DNA from: Hymenolepis diminuta
Taxonomy: Eukaryota > Platyhelminthes > Cestoda > Cyclophyllidea > Hymenolepididae
Direction: 5' to 3'
DNA length: 64,000 nt
Assembly (NCBI GenBank): GCA_900708905.1
Contig: CAADRB010000008.1
Coordinates: 1,185,525 to 1,249,524, forward strand
The position numbers and the translations under genes were made by a program. How positions within the stretch are numbered: the stretch's first letter is position 1; each line of letters begins with the position of its first letter. Positions 50,280-61,599 of this stretch are shown here, piece after piece. The notes under the pieces are model-generated. The model did not search any database and was not told where the DNA came from. It saw only the letters and a program-made list of their open reading frames with translations.

Positions 50280-50780
50280 TCACCCTAATAATAGTAGTAG
50301 GAAGTGCCGATTTTGTGGCGGTAAAGATTGTCCTTTCTCTAACCATCAATGCCGGGATTGCAATCCGTACGGGAACAAGAAAAGATTCTGCCAGAGAAGT
50401 CAACGCTGATCATATACTGACCTCAGGAGATGTCTCCATCAGAATCAGCATCGCCAAGCGCGTGGCAGGTCAACGTAAATAGACGTCGCTTTGAAACCCT
50501 TTGCATTAATGGGATATTTCTTGAGTTGCAGATTGACACTGGATCAGACATAGCCATAGTTTCAAATGAGGCCTGGAAAACTTTTGGTAGCCCCAAGCTA
50601 GATACTGTTCTTTCTAAAGTATCTAGTGGCTCTGTTGATGCAGTGCAATTGTCGGGAGTGATGAGATGTGACCAATCTTCAAGGGAAAAATCGTCGCCAT
50701 TGTATGTTGTATAGCTAAATCGACCTCCTCGGGCTGGATTGGACTGGATAGACATGTTCAACAACCTCGAGGTGTAACCT
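50280..50780 (+). pseudogene. Zinc knuckle and aspartic protease remnant
   Basis: A Cys-rich segment at about 50,305-50,400 (CRFCGG..DCPF..CRDC) looks like a shortened, damaged nucleocapsid zinc knuckle. The protease follows, with the catalytic DTGSD intact at 50,535-50,549. The downstream GLDWI motif lies in a shifted frame near 50,735. Confidence 0.75.
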
Positions 50781-50889
50781 GCCCACAAGTGCGAATAAAA
50801 GAGATGATGAAGCGAATTACAAGCGTGTTTGAGGATACCTTGGAGAAGCGCACATAAACTACCGTCAGATTATTTCTAAAACCAGGGAC

Positions 50890-51530
50890 AAATTATGTGT
50901 TCCGCCCGAAATGACCGGTACTCATTGCAGCTAAGAAAATGGTGGGGGACGAGTTGGTATGCTTAGAACAGATAGGCGCATTGCAACCCATTACATTTTC
51001 GAAATGGGCTGCCCCAATTGTGGTGGTACAAAAGGCAAATGAGTCGACACGTATCTGTGCAGATTTTTCTGCGACACTCAACTCATCATTGGAGGATAAT
51101 ACCACCCGTTGTCCGCAGTAAAAACACTTTTCACGATCCTGAATGGTGGAAAGTTCTTCGCGAAAATGGATCATTCGAATGCCTACCTTCAAGTCAAAGT
51201 AGAACCAGATAGTCGTGATCTTCTAACGATTAGCACTCCTCAGGGGCTTTTCCAGTCTACGAGACTGCTTTTTGGAATCAGGATAGCTCCAATGCTTTAT
51301 CAGTACATTATGGGCAACATAATATCGGGTTTAGTGGGTACCGCAGCTTACTTGGACGACATGATCGTAGTTGGAGAATCTGATGAGGAACTTCAAGACC
51401 GCGCCGAAAAACTCCTCGAGCGTATCGAAAAATATGGTTTCCAACCGATACCGATGAAACTCGTGCTATTGTCAAGATTCCCGCTCCGAAAGATTAAAGT
51501 TCGCTTCGTTCCTTTCTTGATTTAGTATCT
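50890..51530 (+). pseudogene. Reverse transcriptase remnant
   Basis: Readable blocks are a WAAPIVVV region near 51,020, then GGKFFAKMDHSNAYLQV, TPQGLFQSTRLLFGI, and the catalytic YLDD box at 51,349-51,360. The connection to RNase H has lost several dozen codons and is out of frame. Confidence 0.85.
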
Positions 51531-51539
51531 TATTATAAT

Positions 51540-52040
51540 TCTTTCTTACCTGCTTTTCACGAACATAGAGGTCACCTTAATCAACTGCTGCACAAGGATA
51601 CGCCGTGGGAACGCTCACCTGCATGCGAAGGGGCCTTCGAGAAGCCAAATTCGATGCTGAATTCGGAGCTGCTGCTAACTCATTATGATCCAAATCTTCC
51701 TTTGGTCCACAGAGCTGATGCCTCTCGTTGCGAAATTGGAGCAGTCATCTCCCACATTCTTCCAGATGGCTCTGGGGAAGCAGTCGCACATATCTCTCGT
51801 GCTCTCACACCAGCGAAAAAGAATTACGAGCAAACTGAAAAGGAAGCACTGGCCATTATATATGCAGTAAAATAATAATAGGACTCGAAAAAAGGGGTCC
51901 TAGTGCACTCTACAAGTAGTTTTTAACAGTGGGCACTAATGTTAATGAGTTATGACTACGACGTAAAGTATCAGAGTACAGAGGATTTCGGTCAAGCTGA
52001 TGGTCTGTCTCTCCTCATCGACAATCAGCGTGCGGAAAAA
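51540..52040 (+). pseudogene. RNase H remnant and linker
   Basis: LLTHYDPNLPLVHRADASR..GAVISH and LTPAKKNYEQTEKEALAI at 51,660-51,870 are the RNase H block of Ty3/gypsy elements. A deletion follows, then the YDYDVKYQSTEDFGQADGLS segment at about 51,950-52,005 that precedes integrase. Confidence 0.8.
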
Positions 52041-52249
52041 CAGAAACAGTGGTTGCGTTTGTGTCGGTCGAAAGAGATGTGAAACATATATAGACGGAGT
52101 CAATTCAAAACATTCCGGTATCAGCAGAGGATATTCGAAAGGAAAAGGAGAAAGATGAGGTCCTTCAGCAAGCGTTAAATTTTATCCAATTCAAATGGCC
52201 ATTGTTCCCACCAAAAGGTCATCTACTTGAAGTTTACCGTCGGCGAGAT

Positions 52250-53200
52250 TCAATTATGGTAGTTGACTCTTGTTAAATGTTTTTGGATAAAGTTATTATT
52301 CCTTCTGCTCTTAGAAATAAGGCCCTGTGACGATTTTACCCAAGCCGTCCTTGAATAAGCCCGATGAAATCTAGAGCAAAAGGATACGCTTACTATTCGG
52401 ACATGGACAAGAACATCGAATATCTCGTGTGCCAGTGCAAAAAATGCCAACAAGCGGGAAAGAACTCCATTTGCCGAGATTCCGTACTATGTTCACAATC
52501 AGAAACCCCGTGGATCAGGTCACATGTCGATTTCGCGAGTCCGATAAGTGGTATTTCCTGTTTAGTTGTTGTTGATTTATATTCTTAATGGCCAAAAGTA
52601 GTACCACTAACCTTGGCTTCTGGCGGATCAACAGTCAGAGCACTGGATCGAATCTTCTTGGCAGACAGATTGCCAAAGACCCTGGTTTCGGATAACAGGA
52701 CACAAATTACATCGGTCGATTTCAAGTAGTTCTGTGAGCGACGATTGATCAAACACATCTGAACTCCTCCATATCACTCCTAGGCAGATGGACGGGCAGA
52801 GAGATTCGTCGACACGCTAAAGAGAGGCTTAATAAAGCGAATGATGAGGGAATTATGTAAGAGGTACTGCAGAATTTTCTGCTGGGATACAGATCAACCC
52901 CACATCCTGCGTTAGGAAAGAAATCCTCGGCCGAGGTGTTAATGAATCGAAAGTTGAGAACTGTACACGAAGCGATGCTGCCGAAGGAAACTCCGTCGAA
53001 TAAGAGAAGGGGCAGTCAGAAGAACGGTTTTGCCGTAAACAAACAAGTTTATGCTCGTGATTATCGACTGGGTCACCAGTGGATAGCTGCAATTATCACA
53101 AAAAGGCATGGGAGCATGATTTATAATGTTGAGGTCGGCAAAAACACGCAAGTCTGACACCATAATCAACTTCGACGAAGACTGGCGAAACCCACTATTA
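52250..53200 (+). pseudogene. Integrase remnant
   Basis: The zinc-binding Cys pair is present (CQCKKC near 52,431), but its His partners are lost. The catalytic residues can be placed: Asp at 52,529-52,531, Asp at 52,691-52,693 and Glu at 52,799-52,801. The last two are exactly 36 codons apart, the D,D35E spacing. Stops lie between them. The C-terminal GPY/F-like part (RKLRTVHEAMLP, YARDYRLGHQWI) is readable at 52,936-53,157. Confidence 0.85.
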
Positions 53201-53417
53201 ATAAGCGTTATTTTTCTTTGTATTCATTACCTGATACGTTTAATCTTACTCATGTTCTTCCACTTAGATCTCAGGTTATAGATAAAGTTATGGTTCTGTC
53301 GCGTACAGTTCGAACAAGAATGAAATTCTTCCGTCTTCAGGTCGATTCGTCCTCGAAGATCTACAGGTGAATTGCCTGCAAAGAGAGATCTTAGAAGAGA
53401 CGATGATTATTTTCAAG

Positions 53418-53462
53418 ACTGTTGGCCCTGCAAGACTATTGCCAGGACTTCTAGTTTGTTAC
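53418..53462 (+). repeat. 3' LTR remnant
   Basis: A block ending AGGACTTCTAGTTTGTTACG, the partner of 49,494-49,540. The purine-rich AAAGAGAGAT at about 53,380 may be the old polypurine tract. If so, this LTR has been cut down to under 100 bp. Confidence 0.4.
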
Positions 53463-53465
53463 GTA

Positions 53466-56400
53466 ATAACACTACCTTCAAATATAACCAGTGACCATTG
53501 TATTTTATGGTTTTTTACAAGAGAGTCTAAGAATTAGTAATGGTATTGATATTGCATCAACGCTAACTCCTCACTCACATGAGTGGTAAAAGAGAAATAG
53601 TACGCTTGAAGGCGAAACAACTGTAATTTTTTGCGTAAACAATTATAAGAGAATGTATTAATATTTAAATATTTTACACAGGACAATATATTTGTGCCGA
53701 AATATCCTTATGTCTTCAAAACATACTTAGTAACAGCAAAAGATGATTTGCAAATAAATTTACTGAAAGTTGTGAAAAACACTCTTAAAGATAAAGAAAA
53801 CCGAAAAATAAAATTTGAAACTGAATGAATAACATAATATAGATTAATAATATTAGGGGTCGGCCTGCCAATAAAATAAATTAATCGGAAAATATTCTTA
53901 TTTGGATTTCATTCTTTATTTAACATGCTGAGAATCTTTCAATCCATCTTTTTATTAAGCTAGAAATAGAATTCTATTTCCCTTCTCACCAATAGCATGT
54001 CGCTAATCTCTTATATTTAAATCAAGGGCGGCGTTGAATTATCAACAAAATAACGAACGAATAATGACATTCTGATAATTTATTCCTTGCAGGTTGTACT
54101 AAAGCGGACAAAAATTTAAGAGCAAGAATAGTGTCTAGATAGGTTAACATTTAGTGAGTACGGCTATTAGTCAATTTGACGGCATTCAGTAGTATTTACT
54201 AATTACTTTGCCTCGATCTGTCCAAAACTAATGAGATAACAAATCCGAATATTTTTAGTATAAAAAATTATATATAATTACTAAATAAATGATGTCTTGC
54301 ACTAATAATTGAAAATTTCTTTAACAGTTCAACTTACCCCTAATTTTATTTAAATTAACCACTAAAGCGATCGCTAGGTGCAGCGCTTTGTTCACTAGCA
54401 TCAGATACTAGGGCTCTTGCGAGTTGGATATAGTCAACGGTAGACAGATCGCAACAAATATAATCATTCGATTTTGCTTTCAGTCTTCAAAGGAGATTTG
54501 AAAATAATTAAAGTGGTAAGTTGTCTTTTTATTATTAATGGAAATTTTAACCAATTTATTTTTCTTTTTTCACAATACAATATATTTGAAGGTTCTCATA
54601 TAGTTTTCAAGTATTTAGCGACGTAATTTTATTTTCTATTATTGGCACGTCGAATCCTTAATAATTTTTAAATGTCTATGAGTTAATTATGTTGTGCCTA
54701 TCTTCGTTGAAATATCACCCCGTAAATAAAATGGTTGATTATGAATAAGCTTTCCTAATCTCATTTCTATCAGTTAAAATTTTATTTTAGCGGTTAAATA
54801 TTTGGAACGTCCGACCCTTTAAATCCAAAGTGTCGATTGGCTTATTTTTGTTCTTATATTATGCATTTCTACTTTTTAATTTTACTATTATATATTTACC
54901 TACTATGTATTTTACGTCATTATTTCTGCCGCATTTCAATATAAATTCCCTGTATGTGGCATTGAGCAACTGAGGTATTTTAATTGAAAATTTTCACGAC
55001 TAGCTTAAAAGACTATTTATTTTAGTAAAAGAATTTCTGGATGTTTTTATTTTGCACCAAATATACATATATTTCTGTGATTGACTGTTGGATAAAGCAT
55101 ATAATTCTAGTTTTTTCTTTCATATTTCATCTATTGGAGATACATTACATTTAATTGTCATTCCACTTCGTGTAGTTATTGCAAAACATCAAGTTCTACT
55201 TATCATGCATTCGATTTCATGTTTATTTGATTATGGTGAGGTGTGATTTGTAACATCTCTCCCCAACTCAGTCCTCTCTAATGCACATTAGTTGTGTCCA
55301 TGACAACGACTACGAGAGAGAAGAAAGCTAATTAGCTAGCTAGCCAGTCAGCCAGATATGCGGACAGTAAGGCAGGCAAGGAGAGGACAGAAACGCACGC
55401 TTTACAGCTCATGCCCTCACAAAGCCATCAAATCTTCCGCTTATTTGAATCCAGGGAGAGAAGGTGTTAAGGTGTTAATATTATTATCATCGTCATCTCT
55501 CCTTCCTTTTACACATAGTCCACTCGGATTCTGCTAATTTTGAAACCACACCCCAATTCCCCTTCAATTATATCGTCAGAAATCCCCCAAATTCCTCCCA
55601 TTTTTTGTCCGAAAAAAACTTAAATTATGCAATTAAAAATCACGTTTTCTAATCATATTTTCACTTAATTTACAATGTGCAAGATGACATTTTGTCATTG
55701 ACCGAAAAGATTGATTGCTTTAATCCCCACCACTTGTCGTCATGTAAAAAGGTTTATTTTTTTAGAATAGAATAATGGGATAATCAATAGTGCTTATAAT
55801 TGGTTTTCGTTATAGTTTTGCTTTACTTATGCCTTACGAAACTGTATTTTGTTATTGAGCAAAATGATGTTCTCTCGTAATATACCAAAAGGATTTTTGC
55901 TGTACTTTTTTTCCAAATATTTTCGCCACTCTCTTAAGAATGATAGGAACTCGCTGATAGAAAATCCGTTTAAGATTTTACGAGATTCCACAATTGACAA
56001 ACGATTAGAAATGGTGAAGAATCTGTAAATCACTGCAGTTAAAAGATTAATATGAGATTTATTATTCAGTGGCGTATGAATTGTATGAGATCATCTACTC
56101 AACTTTCATTTTGATGTCTGTTTTTTTAAAGGTTTTGAAAGTACATATTCTACCTCCAACGCATTTCACACACTTTATTTGGCGTACATTCGCAATTCTG
56201 TTTATGATCATAAATTCTAGCCTAAAGTGCATTTCATTTAGTAACAACTAAATTATGAAATTTATTTCGTTAAAACATTAATACATAAAATGGGTTGTGT
56301 AATATGGCTTGTGGTTTAATTCGATATTCTGAGTATTAGCACCGTTCTACCCGACGTGCACTTTTAATTTGTTACGATTTATTTATTCCAGTTTTTTGCT

Positions 56401-59400
56401 AAGGCCAATTTCGAGATAGAGTTCGCAATATATATCGGTTTAATCATAAATTAGGTTGTAAATGTGTTATTTTAGTTTAATCATTAATAGATTCTGTCAA
56501 AGATAACAAGTTGGTAGGGTAGTTCTATTTGCGGTATATCCAATCAGGGATTAATAGAATTTAAGAAGTCGGATTTGATTTGCTGAGTTCTTCCCTGTGA
56601 TGGCATCAATTTTTGGAATTTCCTTTTATTTGGAAAACTCTCCGTAGGAAATCGACCTGAGTACCGATTTCCAAGTCTGATATCACTATTTTCCTAACAA
56701 AATGTAATTGGAGTGACCTAACGCATTTTTTAATAGGAAGTTGGTTGAGTGGAAGATTATAAACCAAAGAGACGTCTCTCTTCAGTGCAAAGTTAGTACT
56801 GGAAAACGCTTTTTTTGTGAATTACAATATCCACATATTTAAAAGCTCTCTTTTATTCACAACAGTTTGCACTTGAAATCATGTAAAGTATCGGTCCGTA
56901 GATTTACCTTCTGAAATCCGACGAAGTTTGGCTAAGAGATAAATCTTTACAAGAATAAGAAAAGTAAGGTTTGGCGAGGCATTTACCTTGTTTAATTTTC
57001 ATGTCAAATTGGTAAATATGTAAAGGGATTTGCCTTAGCATCTTAGGCCTTGGTTTAGTCTATCATTTTGTTTACTTTAGCGATAAATGTATTTCTCCAC
57101 GAAATTTTACCAATCTTAGTGCATGGACCGGGGTGGGTAACGATTCAAGACATTATGACTGGTAACTGTTCAAACACCCGATTTCTTTTGTAAGATGTTC
57201 GAAGTCATTGAATAGTGACATCGTCGATAATTTAAAAGTACTATTATTATTCCCCACAATAATACAAATGAATTTCCTATTTTTAATTGTTGGATGCATT
57301 TGATATTAAATAACATTAAGCTCAGTAAATGATATAGGGGAGAGGATCAGAAAGATGCATATAGCAACGTCAAGGTATCAAAGAGTTTTACTTCATTTGA
57401 TTTTTGGTTTTGGATTATACAGCATTTATTCAATGGGTACCTTAGGTTTCAAAATTCGAATTTCATGATTCATTCCCTGGATTGCAACAAATTCTTATCC
57501 ACTTTGTTCAGTACTTATTGGCCTGTATACTTTAATCGAGAAGGGTCAGTTTTGCTGCCTTAACTCATTTCTTTTCTCAGTTGTTGGGAAGGTAGATGAT
57601 CTTACATGATTTTCCTCAATTTATGGTTTTGACGTAGTGGGAATGGGAAGGCTACAAATAATTTGAGTTAGCAGAGCTGTGTAAAATTTATTCGCTCAAG
57701 ACGAACTCAGATTAGTTCTCTTTCTGTCAAAATTTGCACACAACTAGCAACTGCGTTTTAATGGGCTAGGCAGGATTTCGCAGATAAATGGAGGAATTGA
57801 ATCTGCAAGGTTTGAGGCCTAAGCTTTACGTGGTCTTTCTTTATACTTATTTTATATAACTTGCATAATCGCCTCAATCTATAAATGTATGAAGAACTGT
57901 CCCTCTCTCCTTTATTCTCATGTTTCTCGAAAAAATCATATCTTCCTTTTTGGTTTTTAAAATTTTGCTCTGGAACAGTTTATTGGACCCTGGAGACGCA
58001 ATGTGATCGTGTTGATGATTTATTGCAAAAATACGCCACAAAGATGTTCATTTTGCACTCTCTCCTCGTGCTAGTAGGGGGTTTAAGACGAACACGCGTC
58101 CGTCTGTCTTAATTTGCCTGTTGTTTTAATAATATCCACTCTTCTTCCCATAATAAGTTTTAGAACGCGAAATCCTACTGATTTTCAGATAGGGTTTGGT
58201 TTATCCGTCCTCACTGTGTCATTTGTGGTTCTAATGTGATTTGATAAGGTCATGACAATTTTGATTTCAACCAACTTTTCATTCGATAATGAGTTAAAAT
58301 TCTGTATTTGACCCACTGCGATTATTTAACACTAATACAGAAGTTAAGGGGGAGGTATATAATTATTATTGTATATAATTTTAGAGGAATTCTATCTTTT
58401 ATAAACTGTAAGCAATATTTTACATACTCTCAATACTTCAAATCCCACATACTTTATGTCGCATAGGATGGTAAAGTAGCACTTAAATTCAAAGATTTCT
58501 CTAATTGGAAGGAAGAGAAAGGATATCTGAGGACTTAGATTCTGAAAGTTAAAGTTTTCCCTTGGGTTCGAGTGTTTACTATTACCTTTTCTATTTACAA
58601 TTATTCTCCATCTGAGAATAATTGTCATTCCATTTTATATTAGAAGATTTGTTAAATAGTATAGGAATTTAATTTATTTGACTTACGTTGAATTGTAAAT
58701 CGCAGCTTCTACCAACCTGCAGCTCTGTGATTCTAAAGAAGCTGTGTTCAATCTTTTAGACTTATTCTACTTCTGATCTATCATTTCTTCTATCATTCGA
58801 ATTTTGAAATGTGCGTTTTCGAAAAGGCAACCACTACAAACCTTTGCTCTTGACAACTGACACTTGGCGAAATTTCGAACTTATTTTCTTCAAAATTAAG
58901 CTTTAGTCAAAGCATGCTCACAAAAATACTCAAGTTTTGAAGGTCTAAAGGGCAAAGAGGCATAAAGCTCGGACTATATAGAGCAATCTCTGATATCATC
59001 ACTGAAATCTCTAAATTTCACTTTTCCCTCCCTTCAGTGCTTGTTGTATTGAGAGCTCTTAATCAAAAAGAATTATTTGATGGCTTCATGACTTCCTCCG
59101 AAAGTGTTAGTGATTTGTCGGGCATTTTTAAAGGTCGTGCACTTTTTTATCAATCTCTGATTGCACTTTTTTACTTAGTCAGTCGGTTACCAATTGACCC
59201 AGCCTCGTACTCGTCGGGAAATATTTCTTGGGCAAAAAAAATACTATAAAACCATATAATTTTTAGAGTTTATGGAATTTTAAAGTGGCATCCTCTTTCC
59301 TCAATGTCACATGAGATGGTTTTGATATGTTCATGTTAGTGTTAACCATTTGACAAATTTAAACCTTACATTCATATAACCGTGTTTCCTTTTTTTGCAG
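53466..59400. other. Non-coding stretch, possible promoter region of the right-hand gene
   Basis: No frame here resembles a protein. A strong splice donor, AAGTG then GTAAGT, lies at 54,516 after a mixed-composition block (54,360-54,515) that could be an upstream untranslated exon. Around 55,260-55,560 the DNA is less AT-rich, with an AGGTGTGA at 55,232 and a short GCTA/GCCA tandem at 55,328-55,356. A promoter or enhancer is possible. The rest is plain AT-rich sequence. Confidence 0.3.
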
Positions 59401-61596
59401 AATAAGCCTTTAAATTGAATTTTATGGTGAGTTTGAATTCATTACATTTGTACATATTTTTAATTATTTGTAGATATTTATTATTATGAAGGAGATTAGT
59501 AAGCTTATTCTATATTATTTACATTAATGACTTATCAGTTTACAAACAAATATTTGAAAAAGCTGCTGCTAGTTTAGTTATTCTTATTGGGTTCGACTGG
59601 CACTTCCTGGGATGTTTACAATTATCCGCCTTCTAATTGGGATTTTGAAGTGACTATAACTCATCCTAGGACCTCCGAACTGTTTATCACTTAATCTGAT
59701 TTAGAATACAGAAGAGGGCCTGGGCGCGACCATATATTATGTACAATCGTGGAAAAGTGTCTTCGGATAGTTTAAACAGACAGACAAAAATACTCAATAA
59801 GTTCATACTGAATGCGAAGTGTACATCCTTGATGTGATTAAAATCGCAATATATTTGGTTGGTAACCCATGATCCTCCATAAGACTAATTGGATACAGCA
59901 GCATTTTACCAAATGAAAAGTCTGAGAGTTTAGTGGGGAGCAAAAGGTATATTGAACCACCGTAAAGGAGAAAGAGAACATTAAGTTATAAATTAGGGGA
60001 TGGAAGAGGAAGGAACAAACGTCGGCGCCGAGAGACTGGAAAAGGGATTATGGCAAACGGGTTTAAGTGAGTTACTCAGATTTGATTTGCCCATTTTGTA
60101 CTCTGTTATTTCGAAATCATTATCTGACAGTTGGAAAGGCACAAACATATGAGTTATCATGAGCATCCTTCGGGGATGCTGTAAGTTCACATTTTTTTCT
60201 TGACACACAACCGAGTATCAATTACTATTAATTTAGTACTGCGTTGAGATTGGAGTTTATATTTGTAAAGATAATACGAGTATGCAAAGTAAATTATCTA
60301 ATAACCTTGATGATAAAATTTCGGTATTTCTTCCAAAAGCCTGCAGCACGTGAAACCCACTCAGAAATGACTCAGGTAATTAAGTTGCTGTTGTAACACT
60401 TAGTATTCTCCCTCCCCCACCACTTCCACTACCTCCCTTTCCCCTCTTTGTGTTCGCTTTTCTCTCTTAAACACGTTCATTCACGAACTCCACTGGGCAG
60501 ATATCTAAATTATCGGACAGCTGTCATTTTCAGTCACTAAATAAATTTCTGCCTGGAGATTCACTTTCTTTATCCTTACTCTTTCGCTCTCAATTTTAAA
60601 AGATATAAACTATCTGTCCTATCTACGAACCCTTGCACGGATTTACTCATTTTGCGTAGTTGTGGAAAAAGAGCAGTTCCATTTAAAACGGAAAAATTTG
60701 CTCTCTTTCTCTCTCTCTCTGAAAAGTTTGCATCTGCGTCGTTTAAATCTAGGAATATCCAACAAAAATGTCACCGAAGGAATAAATAAAAACAGAACCC
60801 TAGATGTTTATCTTTCCAACTGTTTGGTCTTGAAAAAGATCTGGATAACTTTTATTAGTAACTTTCAGTTTGTCAAAGTATTTATTGACGTCAATGATTT
60901 TTGGGAAAAAAGTATCAAAAGCTACCAAAACATTAATTGCATACATTTTCGAAAAAGAAGGGAGCCATTTTGTAGTCACAAACAAAAAGGGGTCTTGATT
61001 TGCGTATATTATGCCTTCTTTTTTGTGTAATAGAATAGTTTTCCTAGAAAAAGTATTTGCTGCTTTGTTTGTAGTTTTTTATCCTAACATTGATTTATTC
61101 ATCAGCAGTATATGATACCACATCGATCACTGCCGTCATATCTGTTGCTTCGCAGTATCCCAAAAAGCTGCATGACTGATTGAAATAAATGAATGGATTC
61201 ACTAGTCTATTATTGTTTGATTTGCCCTTCTTATTCTCTAATATTTAACACCGCACTGCGTTTATGTTTTTTGTGTGACGCTTACGTCATATTCCTAGTA
61301 AATATTACCCTTTTTAATCACCTCCTTTAAACTTTTTTCACCTTTCAAGCGGCCAACGGGAACCTCGAAGGAGAATAACAGGAAAATGAAGGTAATTTCA
61401 CTGAAATTTTGTTGTATAGTGTGATCATGTCATAGTAGCACGTGTTAGGGAAAAAGTGTACTGATTGGGTGCACGATTTTCTTCTTTCTGCTGAATTCCC
61501 CTCAGTAGTATAATGCCTTCCTCGATTTTCTTTTGCAGAATTCAACAATGCCTGCATCTAAAGCAAAAGAAAATGGCGGAAGTGGTGTCTCCAAAG
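59401..61596 (+). CDS. Inferred 5' end of a gene: three very short exons
   Basis: Exon 1 (59,401-59,426) follows a strong acceptor (CTTTTTTTGCAG) and ends exactly in ATG before donor GTGAGT. Exon 2 (61,350-61,391) is 42 nt, preceded by CCTTTCAAG and followed by GTAATT. Exon 3 (61,539-61,596) follows TTTTCTTTTGCAG and ends at donor GTGCGT. Joined, the frame stays open: Met, then RPTGTSKENNRKMK, then NSTMPASKAKENGGSGVSK, ending in phase 1. The product so far is a Lys/Ser/Asn-rich, probably disordered N-terminus that I cannot name. Translation might instead start at the exon 3 ATG (61,548). Possible next exons are 62,252-62,277 (nine codons, then stop) and 63,391-63,433 (open, donor GTGAGA). Exon 1 has an acceptor but no exon seen before it, so cis-splicing from an upstream exon or a trans-spliced leader is needed. 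Three matching phases make chance less likely but do not exclude it. Confidence 0.4.
60701..60722 (+). repeat. CT microsatellite
   Basis: Short imperfect (CT)n run inside the large intron of the inferred right-hand gene. The open frame spanning it (60,662-61,030) is not supported as a gene. Confidence 0.7.
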
Positions 61597-61599
61597 GTG

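Larger units (their letters stand above)
49490..53465 (+). mobile_element. Degenerate Ty3/gypsy LTR retrotransposon
   Basis: A single old copy with the Ty3/gypsy order gag, protease, reverse transcriptase, RNase H, integrase over about 4 kb. Every domain is broken by stops, frameshifts or deletions. The gag style and the short zinc-knuckle region suggest the CsRn1-like group known from flatworms (family knowledge). Both ends carry a matching block of about 45 bp, taken as LTR remnants. The element is more GC-rich than its surroundings. Confidence 0.88.

Noticed and set aside
60662..61030. 122-codon plus-strand open frame
   Set aside because: Lys/Leu/Ser-rich translation of AT-rich DNA crossing a CT microsatellite; no motif, and it lies within an inferred intron.
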